Shown here: piece after piece, positions 31,582 through 39,181 of the stretch | Layout of the letters: each line of letters begins with the position of its first letter | Position numbering within the stretch: position 1 is the first letter of the stretch | Origin: Methanomassiliicoccus sp. | GTDB lineage: Archaea; Thermoplasmatota; Thermoplasmata; Methanomassiliicoccales; Methanomassiliicoccaceae | Assembly (NCBI GenBank): GCA_016109435.1 | Contig: JAEILR010000003.1 | Span: forward strand, 62,001-126,000 | Length of the DNA stretch: 64,000 bases | Direction of reading: 5' to 3' | Notes under the pieces: model-generated | Databases searched by the model: none | What the model was told of the DNA's origin: nothing | What the model saw: only the letters and a program-made list of their open reading frames with translations | Program-made: the position numbers and the translations under genes

Positions 31582-32037
31582 TCATCGGGTCCTCATTATC
31601 AGCCAGTTCTTCTCGGAGGTTTCCTTTCCCTTGAACTTCACCAGCGCATAGGTGCCCTTCAGCCTGGCGCCGTCCAGCCTGACCACGATCTTGTCGGCCG
31701 TCCGTTCCAGGAGCTCGAAGCTCCCGCGGTCGAAGATCTTGACCTCGCCCGCGCCGTACTCCCCCTCGGGTATTGATCCCTCGAAGGAGCCGTAGGAAAC
31801 GGGATGGTCCTCGGTCTGCACCGCCAGCCGCTTCACCTTCAGTTCTTCGGGCACCATCTTGGGCACCGCCCAGCTCTTCAGCGTCCCGTCCAGCATCAGG
31901 CGGAAGTCGTGGTGGTGGCTCGAGGCCCGGTGATCCTGGACCACGAAGAACGGGTCGACGTTCTCATCCTCCCCGGACGGTTCGGGGGTCCGGGAGAAGT
32001 CCCTCTTGTCCACGTACTCCCGCAGCTGGTCGTTCAT
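31582..32037 (-). CDS. LigD-type DNA repair 3'-phosphoesterase domain protein
   Basis: The 151-residue product is a stand-alone 3'-phosphoesterase (PE) domain as found in bacterial DNA ligase D: FFVVQDHRASSHHHDFRLML (His36, His42, His43, Asp44), TLKSWAVPK, EDHPVSYGSFEGSIPEGEYG and C-terminal NWLIMRTR. PE domains remove 3'-terminal ribonucleosides and 3'-phosphates with Mn2+ to give clean 3'-OH ends, and stand-alone archaeal forms are known. The ATG overlaps the stop of the Ppx-like gene (ATGA). This places a DNA-end repair enzyme as the last gene of a polyphosphate operon. No ligase or Ku gene is adjacent. Confidence 0.9.
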   Translation of the reverse strand: MNDQLREYVDKRDFSRTPEPSGEDENVDPFFVVQDHRASSHHHDFRLMLDGTLKSWAVPKMVPEELKVKRLAVQTEDHPVSYGSFEGSIPEGEYGAGEVKIFDRGSFELLERTADKIVVRLDGARLKGTYALVKFKGKETSEKNWLIMRTR

Positions 32038-33632
32038 GAGCTCCAGTACGGTCCTGCCAGGCCATAATCGTTGCGCGCCTGCTTGACCTCGATCCCTAGG
32101 TCCCGGCCGAAGGCCAGCCGGAACGCCTTGCTGTTGTTCTCCACCCCCCACACCTCTAGGGATACGTCCCCGCCGGTCTCGATCTCCAGGACGATGGCGC
32201 TCTTCCCCTCCTTCCGGAACCTGACCGGGCCGACCAGGTTGGCGTGGCTGCGGTCGAGGGTCTCCGCCAGACGCATGAACGCGGACATGACGATGACCTT
32301 GCGCTTGGACCCCTCGTCCAGCTCGGCCATCTCGGGGTCCTTGCGGCGGGGAGGCCGCTTGCGGTGGTAGCGGACCAGGTTGGCCATGGTGATAAGCTCC
32401 CGGTCGTCGAAGCCCAGAAGGTCGGCGTTCCTGACGATGTAGTAGGAGTGGGCATGGTGGTTGGTGAAGGAGATGAAATCCCCCACGTCGTGGAGGAACG
32501 CCGCGTGCCTGAGCAGCTCCCGGTCCCTCTTCCCCAGGCCGTGCAGCCCGATGGACTGGGCGCTGTCGAACAGGTCCAGGGCGATTCGGGTGACCGTTCG
32601 GGCATGCCCCTCGTCGATGTTGCACGATCGCCCCAGGAGCAGGACGCTGGCGTCGCGAACGGACATCCGCTGCTCGTGCGGGTATCCCTCGATGCCCGAC
32701 AGGTAGTCGACCAGCAGCCCGTTCTGCACCCCACGGTCGCTGATGACGATCTCCTCTATCTTCAGCTGCTCCATGAGCGTTTCCAGTATGGCCGCCCCTC
32801 CCAGGATGATGTCCGCGCGGTCCGGGTTGATGCCCGGCACCGACCTCCTGGCCTCGAGGCTCAGGGGCCGCAGCACCGCCGTCAGCTTCTTCAGGTGGGC
32901 CAGCCGCAGCGTGCCCGGCCTGCCCCCGTAGGCCCGCGCGGTCATCTCCGCCAGGTTGATGATAGTGCCCGAGCTGCCCAGGACGATGTCCGCCCCGCCC
33001 TTGCTGACGGCCTTCAGGGTGTGGACCATCATGCTTCGGGCGTGCTTCTTCATCTTGTTGTACGTGCCGTCGTCCACCGGCCCCTTGTGCCCCTCCGGCA
33101 GGAACTCCGCGGTCATGCGGATGGCTCCCAAGTTCAGGCTGTCCAGGAACGTGTAGGCGGTCTGGTCCCCGACGATGACCTCGGTGCTCCCGCCCCCGAT
33201 GTCGATGAACATGGCGGTCTTCCCACCCAGGTCGATGCCCGAGCTCACTCCCAGGTACACCAGCCGGGCCTCCTCCTTTCCCGAGATGATGCCCAGGTCG
33301 AGACCCGCCTCGTCCTTTATCCTCTCCACCAGAACGCTCTGGTTGGTCGCCTCCCGGGCCGCCGAGGTGGCCACCGCGATGATCTCGTCGGCCCCGTAGG
33401 TCCGCGACAGCTCGGCGAACTTCCTGCACACCAGGACCGCGCGGTCCACGGCCTCCCGGCGGAGGGTGCGGTCGGTGAAGGCGTTCTCCCCCAGCCGGAC
33501 CACTTCCTTCTCCTGGCTGATGACCGTGAACGAGTAGTTGGGATTGAGGCGGACCACCAGCATGCGGACCGAATTGGTGCCCAGGTCGATGAACGACACC
33601 ACGTGGCCGGTGCGGGGCCCCGGGTCGCTCAT
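32034..33632 (-). CDS. ppx: Exopolyphosphatase/GppA-family phosphatase with C-terminal HD domain
   Basis: The 532-residue product has the ASKHA Ppx/GppA fold: FIDLGTNSVRMLVVRL, AVATSAAREATNQ, ISGKEEARLVYLGV, MFIDIGGGSTEV and LGSSGTIINLAEM. From about 330 there is an HD domain (HAAFLHDVGDFISFTNHHAH, RYHRKRPPRRKDPEMAELD), as in long Ppx proteins. It should cleave terminal phosphate from polyphosphate, possibly also pppGpp-like compounds. It starts at ATG 33632, overlapping the stop of the CHAD fusion gene (ATGA), and its stop overlaps the start of the phosphoesterase gene. In the operon it would counter Ppk. Confidence 0.93.
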   Translation of the reverse strand: MSDPGPRTGHVVSFIDLGTNSVRMLVVRLNPNYSFTVISQEKEVVRLGENAFTDRTLRREAVDRAVLVCRKFAELSRTYGADEIIAVATSAAREATNQSVLVERIKDEAGLDLGIISGKEEARLVYLGVSSGIDLGGKTAMFIDIGGGSTEVIVGDQTAYTFLDSLNLGAIRMTAEFLPEGHKGPVDDGTYNKMKKHARSMMVHTLKAVSKGGADIVLGSSGTIINLAEMTARAYGGRPGTLRLAHLKKLTAVLRPLSLEARRSVPGINPDRADIILGGAAILETLMEQLKIEEIVISDRGVQNGLLVDYLSGIEGYPHEQRMSVRDASVLLLGRSCNIDEGHARTVTRIALDLFDSAQSIGLHGLGKRDRELLRHAAFLHDVGDFISFTNHHAHSYYIVRNADLLGFDDRELITMANLVRYHRKRPPRRKDPEMAELDEGSKRKVIVMSAFMRLAETLDRSHANLVGPVRFRKEGKSAIVLEIETGGDVSLEVWGVENNSKAFRLAFGRDLGIEVKQARNDYGLAGPYWSS

Positions 33633-35893
33633 TCGAACCTCACTCTCCGGCCGAAGGTCGAGCGGAACATGTCGGCCTTCCTCTCCGCGGCCTCCAGCTC
33701 GGCGCTCCACTCGTTGTCCGAACGGACCCTGATGATCACCTCCGACTCCTGTATCGCGCACTCGACCTCCTTCACCCGTCCCACGTGACCGTAGTCCAGG
33801 CCGTCGGCGATGCGCAGTATGGAGGCCAGGGACCGCAGCCGCCGGCGGTCCTTGTCGTCGAGGCCCGCGATCTCAGGGTCCTCCTCCCGGGGAGGCCGCT
33901 TGCGGTGGTAGCGGGCCAGGCAGGCCACCATGGTCCTGTCGTCAGGATCGAGGGGCAGGGGGGACTCCATGATGAGCCGGTATGAGGTGCGGTTGTGCCC
34001 CTTCATCCCTTCGGTCGTCCCCACGTCGTGCAGCAGGCAGGCCGCTTCCAGTAGGAACCGGTCATGCCCTCCCAGGCCGTGCAGCGGTTTCAGCTGCCGG
34101 AACAGGGAGGTGGCCAGCCGCAGGACGTTCTCGGCGTGCTGGTGGTCGACGTTCATCTTCCGGGCGGCCTTCTCCACCCCCATCAGGGCGGGGGTGCGGT
34201 CCACCTTCTTCCTCTCCCCCCGCTCCGCGCTGGATATGCCCTCCCGGAACACCTTCACCACGTCCTCGGGCAGCCCTTTGGCCCTCAGGGCGGCGATGGT
34301 CGCCTCCACGTCGTACTCCACCCGGCGCAGGCTGATGGAATGGTCGGCGGTGTCCAGCACGGCGTAGGATGCCCGGGGATCACGGTCCACCGGACGGCCG
34401 ACGCTCCCGGGGTTGGCGAAGAGCACCCCGTCCACCTTTCGGACGAACGGCTGGTGGGAGTGCCCGACCAGAACGATGTCGGTATCGGCGATCGCCCCCA
34501 GCTCGGCCAGCCGCTGGTCGGAGGTCTCCGGTCCCACGTGCTCCACCGGGCCGGCGGGGCTGGCGTGGACCATCAGCACCTTCTTCCCTCCGATCTCCAG
34601 GCGGATCTCCGGCGGCAGGGACGCTATGAAGTCCAGGCTCTCCGGGGACAGGTCCCGGGCGGCCGCGGCGATGACCGCTCCCTTGATCGAGGCGGACCGG
34701 GGCTTCTTCGACGCCCGGGAGAACTCCAGGACCTTGAGGTCGAAGTTTCCCACCACGCTTAGGAAGTGCTCCTCCCGGAGCGTCCTGACGACCTCCTCGG
34801 GGCAGGGCCCCGAGCCGACCATATCCCCCAGGTTAAGGAACCCCTCCGCTCCCAGTCCCCGCGCGTCGTCCATCACCGCTCTCAGAGCGCCGATGTTGCC
34901 GTGGACGTCGGCCACGATGGCCAGCTTGACCGGGCGGGGGGCCTGCAGCACCGGAATGGCGGCGTCCTTGCCCGCCAGACCGGACTGGAACCTGCCAGGC
35001 AGCCGCTCGAAGAACCTCTCCTTCCGCAGGCAGCTCCACCTGGCGGCGAACCGGCGGTAGAGGTCGTTCCTCTCCCCGTTCCTGTCGTCCATGATGGCCT
35101 TGAACCCCGGCGCCAGGCCGCCTTCCCCAGTCGGGCATCCTCCCTCCCCTCCCAGGGTGGCCAGCCAGACGTCGCAGTCGTGCATCTCCCCCAGCAGGTC
35201 CTGCAGCTCCTTGAGGGCGCCGATCTCCTCTTTGAGCTGGTCATCGAAGAGCGGCCGGAACGTCTCCAGGGTGTAGCGCAGCCGCTTGGCCGCGATCCTC
35301 ATCCGGTGGTGCTCGTCCTTGGCCCGGGGATCGCCGACCGCGGCCTCCAGCTTCAGCAGCTCGGCCACCCGGAAGGAGGTGTGGGCCAGGCCGGCGGCGT
35401 AGGCCGTGCGGCCGCGGACGTCCGGTTTTCGGTGCCCCAGGGCCTGAACCTTCTTGGCCAGCACCGACTCCATCTCTTCGATGACCCCTTCCTCGCGGAT
35501 ATTGTCCAGCCATCCCAGCACCTGCTCCTGCTGCTCCCGGCGCTGGGCCTCCCGGGCGTCCAGGAGGTACCGCGCTCCGGGGCCCTCGGCCTCCGATGCT
35601 CTTTCCAGGAACGAGCGCAGGTAATCGATCTGCACGTCGGTGTCCCTGGCCTCCCCCAGCGCGCCGGTCAGCCCCTTGACCCCTTTCCTCCACCGGCCAT
35701 GCTGGCTCTTCTTGAAGCACGAGGAGAACACCGGCAGGGCGGCGCGCACCCGGCGGGAGGCGACCCTCATCTGGTGAACGCCCTCCGCGTCCATGCCCCT
35801 CGCTCCGGCCAGGTTCGACCTCAGGTCGGTGACGTGGCGGAGGAGCATGGTGGCGCCCAGCAGGCAGAACCCGGGGTCCTCATTTTTCCCCAT
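33629..35893 (-). CDS. CHAD - calcineurin-like metallophosphoesterase - HD domain fusion
   Basis: Three domains are in one 754-residue protein. Residues about 10-300 are a CHAD domain (VHQMRVASRRVRAALPVF, HHRMRIAAKRLRYTLE), an alpha-helical module known to bind polyphosphate. Residues about 325-525 are a YfcE/MJ0936-like metallophosphoesterase: AIVADVHGN, LNLGDMVGSGP, VVGNFD, MVHASP, LVGHSHQPF and FANPGSVGRP, a complete metal site. Residues about 570-754 are an HD domain with LLHDVGTTEGMKGHNRTSYR and RYHRKRPPREEDPEIAGLD, closely matching the HD domain of the adjacent Ppx-like protein. The gene overlaps ppk1 (14 nt) and ppx (4 nt). It could be a hydrolase tethered to polyphosphate. The substrate is inference. 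Confidence 0.92.
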   Translation of the reverse strand: MGKNEDPGFCLLGATMLLRHVTDLRSNLAGARGMDAEGVHQMRVASRRVRAALPVFSSCFKKSQHGRWRKGVKGLTGALGEARDTDVQIDYLRSFLERASEAEGPGARYLLDAREAQRREQQEQVLGWLDNIREEGVIEEMESVLAKKVQALGHRKPDVRGRTAYAAGLAHTSFRVAELLKLEAAVGDPRAKDEHHRMRIAAKRLRYTLETFRPLFDDQLKEEIGALKELQDLLGEMHDCDVWLATLGGEGGCPTGEGGLAPGFKAIMDDRNGERNDLYRRFAARWSCLRKERFFERLPGRFQSGLAGKDAAIPVLQAPRPVKLAIVADVHGNIGALRAVMDDARGLGAEGFLNLGDMVGSGPCPEEVVRTLREEHFLSVVGNFDLKVLEFSRASKKPRSASIKGAVIAAAARDLSPESLDFIASLPPEIRLEIGGKKVLMVHASPAGPVEHVGPETSDQRLAELGAIADTDIVLVGHSHQPFVRKVDGVLFANPGSVGRPVDRDPRASYAVLDTADHSISLRRVEYDVEATIAALRAKGLPEDVVKVFREGISSAERGERKKVDRTPALMGVEKAARKMNVDHQHAENVLRLATSLFRQLKPLHGLGGHDRFLLEAACLLHDVGTTEGMKGHNRTSYRLIMESPLPLDPDDRTMVACLARYHRKRPPREEDPEIAGLDDKDRRRLRSLASILRIADGLDYGHVGRVKEVECAIQESEVIIRVRSDNEWSAELEAAERKADMFRSTFGRRVRFE

Positions 35894-38015
35894 GCCACAC
35901 CCCCCGAACGGCCAGCAGGCGCTCCTGGGAATCGATGGCCTCCTCTCCCCTGGCCACCCTCCTCCATGAACCGTCGGAGCACAGCTCCCGGGCCTTGACG
36001 TTATCGGCCAGATGCACCTCCAGGATGTCCTTCACCACGGCGTTCCTGAGCTTCGGGTCCCTCACCGGGAAGAGGATCTCCACCCGCCGGTCGAGGTTCC
36101 GGGGCATCATGTCCGAGGAGCCCAGCAGCACCTCCTCCTCTCCGCCGTTGCGGAAGTAGTAGATGCGGGCGTGCTCCAGGAACCGGGAGACGATGGAGGT
36201 GACCCGGATATTGTCGCTTATCCCCGGGATGCCGGGCCGGAGGCTGCACAGCCCTCGGACGTTGAGGTCCACCTTCACCCCGGCCATGGACGCCCGGTAA
36301 AGGGCCTGGATTATGCCCTTGTCGAGAAGGGCGTTGAGCTTGAACGCCAGCCTTCCGCCGCCAGACTCCTTGTGCCTGGCGATCTCCCGATCGATGCGAT
36401 CCACCAGCCCCTTGCGGATGCCGTTGGGTGAGACCAGCAGCTTGCGGTACTCGTCCTTCTTGCAGTAGCCGGTGAGGGCATTGAACAGGTCCGAGACGTC
36501 GGAGGCGATCTGTGGGTCGGAGGTAAGGTAGCCGATGTCACCATAGGTCCTCGCGGTCTTAGTGTTGTAGTTGCCTGAGGATAGATGGCACAGTCTGACC
36601 GGCCCTCCCCTGCTCTTCCTGACCACCAGGCACATCTTGGCGTGGATCTTGATGTCCACCGGGCCGTACACCACGTGCACCCCGGCATGCTCCAGCTGCC
36701 TCGCCCACGATATGTTGTTGGTCTCGTCGAACTTAGCCTTCAGTTCCAGCACCGCGGCCACGGCCTTGCCGTTCCGCCTCGCCTCCATCAGCGCCTCGAC
36801 CAGAGGGGAGCCGTTGTCGATGCGGTAGAAGGTGATCTTGATTGCCATCACGTCGGGGTCCACCGCCGCCTGCTGGACGAAGGTCACCACCGACTGGAAG
36901 CTGTCGTACGGATGGTAGAGGAGGACATCATGCTCGGCGACGTTGGCCAATATGGTCTTCTCGTTGGCCACCAGCTTGGGCATGAACGGGAGGAACGGAG
37001 GGTCCAACAGGTCCGGCCGCTGCAGACCGTGGAGCTGCCACAGATCTACCAGGGACATAGGGATGGTGGAACGGTATATGAGGTGAGGGGCCAGCTCCAG
37101 TTTTGATGCCAGCATGTCGATCAGGCGGGCGGGCATGGCCGCGTCCACCTCCAGCCGCGATGGGTCGCCCACCCGTCTGGATTCCAGGCCCTCCTCCATG
37201 GCGGTCAGGAGATCATGGGTCTCGTCCAGCTCGATCTCGAACTCAGCGTCCCTGGTCACCCGGAAGGGGTAGGTGGCGACCACCTTCATACCGGTGAAGA
37301 GAACATCCAGGTTCGACGCCACCAGGTCCTCCAGGAACACGAAGTGGGCGTCCTGGGCGCTGCTGGTGCCCTGGTCGACCCTCACCAGGCGGGGGAACAG
37401 GCTGCCCGAGGGGACCTTGACCCGGGCGAAGCGCTCGTGGCCGGCCTGGTCCCGGACGACCACAGCGAGGTTGATGGCCCCCCCGGAGATGAAGGGGAAG
37501 GGATGGCTCACATCGAACGCCAGGGGGGTGAGGATTGGGAAGAGGTCCCGCTCGAAGTACTTGCGGAGATACTGCTTCCGGTCCTCATCAAGGTCAGCGA
37601 CCTTGTGGATATGAATGCCCCGGGCGTCCAGTGCCGGAAGCAGCTGATCGTTCCACACCCGGGCGTGCTCCTTGAGCAGTCTCTCCACCCGGAACTTGAC
37701 CGCCTCCAGCTGCTCGGTCGGGGTCATGCAGTCGGCCGGGGCCTCCAGCGCCCCCTTGGCGGACTGCCTCACCAGGCCGGGGACCCGAGACATGAAGAAC
37801 TCGTCCAGGTTGCTGCCGCAGATCGCCAGGAACTTGACCCGCTCCAGCAAAGGCTGGGTAGGGTCCTCGGCCTCCTCCAGCACCCGGTGGTTGAAATCTA
37901 GCCAGCTGATCTCGCGGTTGATGAACGCTCGCGGGTCGTCCAGGGAGGTTATCCCGCTCTGATCGCCGTCGCAGTCCTTCTGATCATTGGGTGCCATCGT
38001 TCCGACCATTCCCAT
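35880..38015 (-). CDS. ppk1: Polyphosphate kinase 1
   Basis: The 711-residue product is a full-length PPK1, with NREISWLDFNHRVLEEA at the N-terminus, SNLDEFFMSRVPGL, the HPFPFISGG segment, catalytic phospho-acceptor His458 in VDIKIHAKMCLV, LSSGNYNTKTARTYGDIGYL, and the C-terminal LLGSSDMMPRNLDRRVEILF. It reversibly transfers ATP gamma-phosphate to polyphosphate. It is the first gene of a four-gene operon with the CHAD fusion, Ppx and the 3'-phosphoesterase. The start is not fully certain: ATG at 38015, with a further Met at residue 7. The promoter region is the 140-nt gap shared with tRNA-Leu. Confidence 0.97.
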   Translation of the reverse strand: MGMVGTMAPNDQKDCDGDQSGITSLDDPRAFINREISWLDFNHRVLEEAEDPTQPLLERVKFLAICGSNLDEFFMSRVPGLVRQSAKGALEAPADCMTPTEQLEAVKFRVERLLKEHARVWNDQLLPALDARGIHIHKVADLDEDRKQYLRKYFERDLFPILTPLAFDVSHPFPFISGGAINLAVVVRDQAGHERFARVKVPSGSLFPRLVRVDQGTSSAQDAHFVFLEDLVASNLDVLFTGMKVVATYPFRVTRDAEFEIELDETHDLLTAMEEGLESRRVGDPSRLEVDAAMPARLIDMLASKLELAPHLIYRSTIPMSLVDLWQLHGLQRPDLLDPPFLPFMPKLVANEKTILANVAEHDVLLYHPYDSFQSVVTFVQQAAVDPDVMAIKITFYRIDNGSPLVEALMEARRNGKAVAAVLELKAKFDETNNISWARQLEHAGVHVVYGPVDIKIHAKMCLVVRKSRGGPVRLCHLSSGNYNTKTARTYGDIGYLTSDPQIASDVSDLFNALTGYCKKDEYRKLLVSPNGIRKGLVDRIDREIARHKESGGGRLAFKLNALLDKGIIQALYRASMAGVKVDLNVRGLCSLRPGIPGISDNIRVTSIVSRFLEHARIYYFRNGGEEEVLLGSSDMMPRNLDRRVEILFPVRDPKLRNAVVKDILEVHLADNVKARELCSDGSWRRVARGEEAIDSQERLLAVRGVWHGEK

Positions 38016-38124
38016 TCCATCCTAGCAGATGCCGTCTGGACATATAACGGTTTAACTGTCATGGTCCCAGCTCTAGGGTCCGCGTCACGCGCCCCTTCCA
38101 CAGTTCCAGGCCGCGATGATAAGA

Positions 38125-38132
38125 TTTATATG
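38125..38132 (+). promoter_or_regulatory. TATA box of tRNA-Leu
   Basis: TTTATATG centred about 32 nt before the first base of the tRNA, the usual archaeal spacing. Confidence 0.65.
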
Positions 38133-38159
38133 TCGTGCCAGTATAAGGTGGCTTTACAA

Positions 38160-38243
38160 GCAGGGGTAGCCAAGCTTGGCCAACGGCGTAAGATTCAGGG
38201 TCTTATCCTTAGTGGTTCGGGGGTTCAAATCCCTTCCCCTGCA
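38160..38243 (+). tRNA. tRNA-Leu (anticodon CAG)
   Basis: Type II tRNA. Acceptor stem GCAGGGG (38160-38166) pairs with CCCCTGC (38236-38242), discriminator A at 38243. The anticodon arm is TAAGA/TCTTA with loop TTCAGGG, giving anticodon CAG. A long variable arm (TCCTTAGTGGTTCGG region) and T arm GGGTTCAAATCCC follow. CCA is not encoded. A partial second copy of its 3' part lies at 38939-38992. Confidence 0.95.
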
Positions 38244-38262
38244 CTTTTAACTCTTCTACCAA

Positions 38263-38820
38263 CTAAGCAATGGCATGGGCCAACTCATCAAGCTTCCTCA
38301 GTGTTTTCCAATTGCGTATGGTGGACGGGACGCCCAACCGATCCAAATTGCTCACAAGCCTGGACCGACGAATGCCGTTGGGCAATAGCAGAAAAATGTC
38401 ACGCCCAGCTATTCGATATTCTTCCTCCTTTTCCCGGCGCATATCCAAGATTTTCCTCGATTCAGGCTGTGGAGGGTTCACCAATAGGGCGACGTAGAGG
38501 ACTTCGACCGGGGATGACGATCCCGCCTCTCGTATAGCCTCCGGAGAGAACGGGCAGTCCGCGATCAACTTTCGAACCTCTGCTGCTGTCCTCAGGACCA
38601 CCGTGGTGGAAAAACCGAACATCTCTTCGACAGTCCTTTCAATCTTCTCACGCAGTGGGCCTTCGTCTTCGTTCGATTCGAAGATCACGTTGCCGCTCTG
38701 GATATAGGTCTGAGTCCGGGTCAATCCTATGTCCGCTAGTATTTCCTTGAGATCGGCCATCTTAATTCGATTGCTGCGTCCTACATTTATGCCCCGTAAC
38801 AATGCATAATAAATGGTCAA
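38263..38820 (-). CDS. DUF1697 family protein
   Basis: The 185-residue product has the DUF1697 hallmarks: YYALLRGINVGRSNRIKMAD at the start, TYIQSGNVIFES, and a C-terminal SNLDRLGVPSTIRNWKTLRK (the TxRNWxT motif). The biochemical function of this mostly bacterial family is unknown. The gene is notably more AT-rich than its neighbours and lies between an intact tRNA-Leu and a partial copy of the same tRNA, so it was probably delivered by an element that integrated at the tRNA. It is transcribed towards the tRNA, with 19 nt between the two 3' ends. Confidence 0.9.
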   Translation of the reverse strand: MTIYYALLRGINVGRSNRIKMADLKEILADIGLTRTQTYIQSGNVIFESNEDEGPLREKIERTVEEMFGFSTTVVLRTAAEVRKLIADCPFSPEAIREAGSSSPVEVLYVALLVNPPQPESRKILDMRREKEEEYRIAGRDIFLLLPNGIRRSRLVSNLDRLGVPSTIRNWKTLRKLDELAHAIA

Positions 38821-38938
38821 TCAATGCCTCCGAACCTGTGCATTACTCCGTTACACCAATTACCCTGGCAGATGATATAGCCAATACTAAGGGAGTAAAA
38901 CATCCGTCCGCTTGAATGATAACAGAAAGGTTTCATCC

Positions 38939-38992
38939 AAGATTCAGGGCCTTATCCCTTGTGGCTCGGGAGTTCAGACCCCTTCCCCTGCA
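38939..38992 (+). pseudogene. Partial tRNA-Leu copy (3' part), probable attachment-site remnant
   Basis: From AAGATTCAGGG to the terminal CCCCTGCA this stretch aligns without gaps to 38190-38243 of the intact tRNA-Leu, with seven base differences. The 5' half (acceptor strand, D arm) is absent upstream, so it cannot fold as a tRNA. Both copies are in the same orientation and flank the DUF1697 gene. A 3'-part tRNA duplication of this kind is the classical result of integration of a mobile element at a tRNA gene; the divergence shows the event is old. No integrase is nearby. Confidence 0.8.
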
Positions 38993-39181
38993 CTTCCTTT
39001 CCTCTTCTCGTCCGGATCGATCGACCCTCAGGGCCTTGCGGTTCTCATCTTGAGATGTCACCATGTGCGGATGCGATCATCGCAGCAGCTCTGGCGGTTT
39101 AGTATTATCAATCCACATTCTGATTATAGATTATATTATCTGGCCGGAACCATTTATCTACTGAATCGTCCCTGAATCCGC

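Noticed and set aside
32038-33429. A 615-codon frame joining the phosphoesterase to upstream DNA
   Set aside because: The upstream part is an alternative frame of the ppx gene; the phosphoesterase has its own ATG in a normal ATGA overlap.
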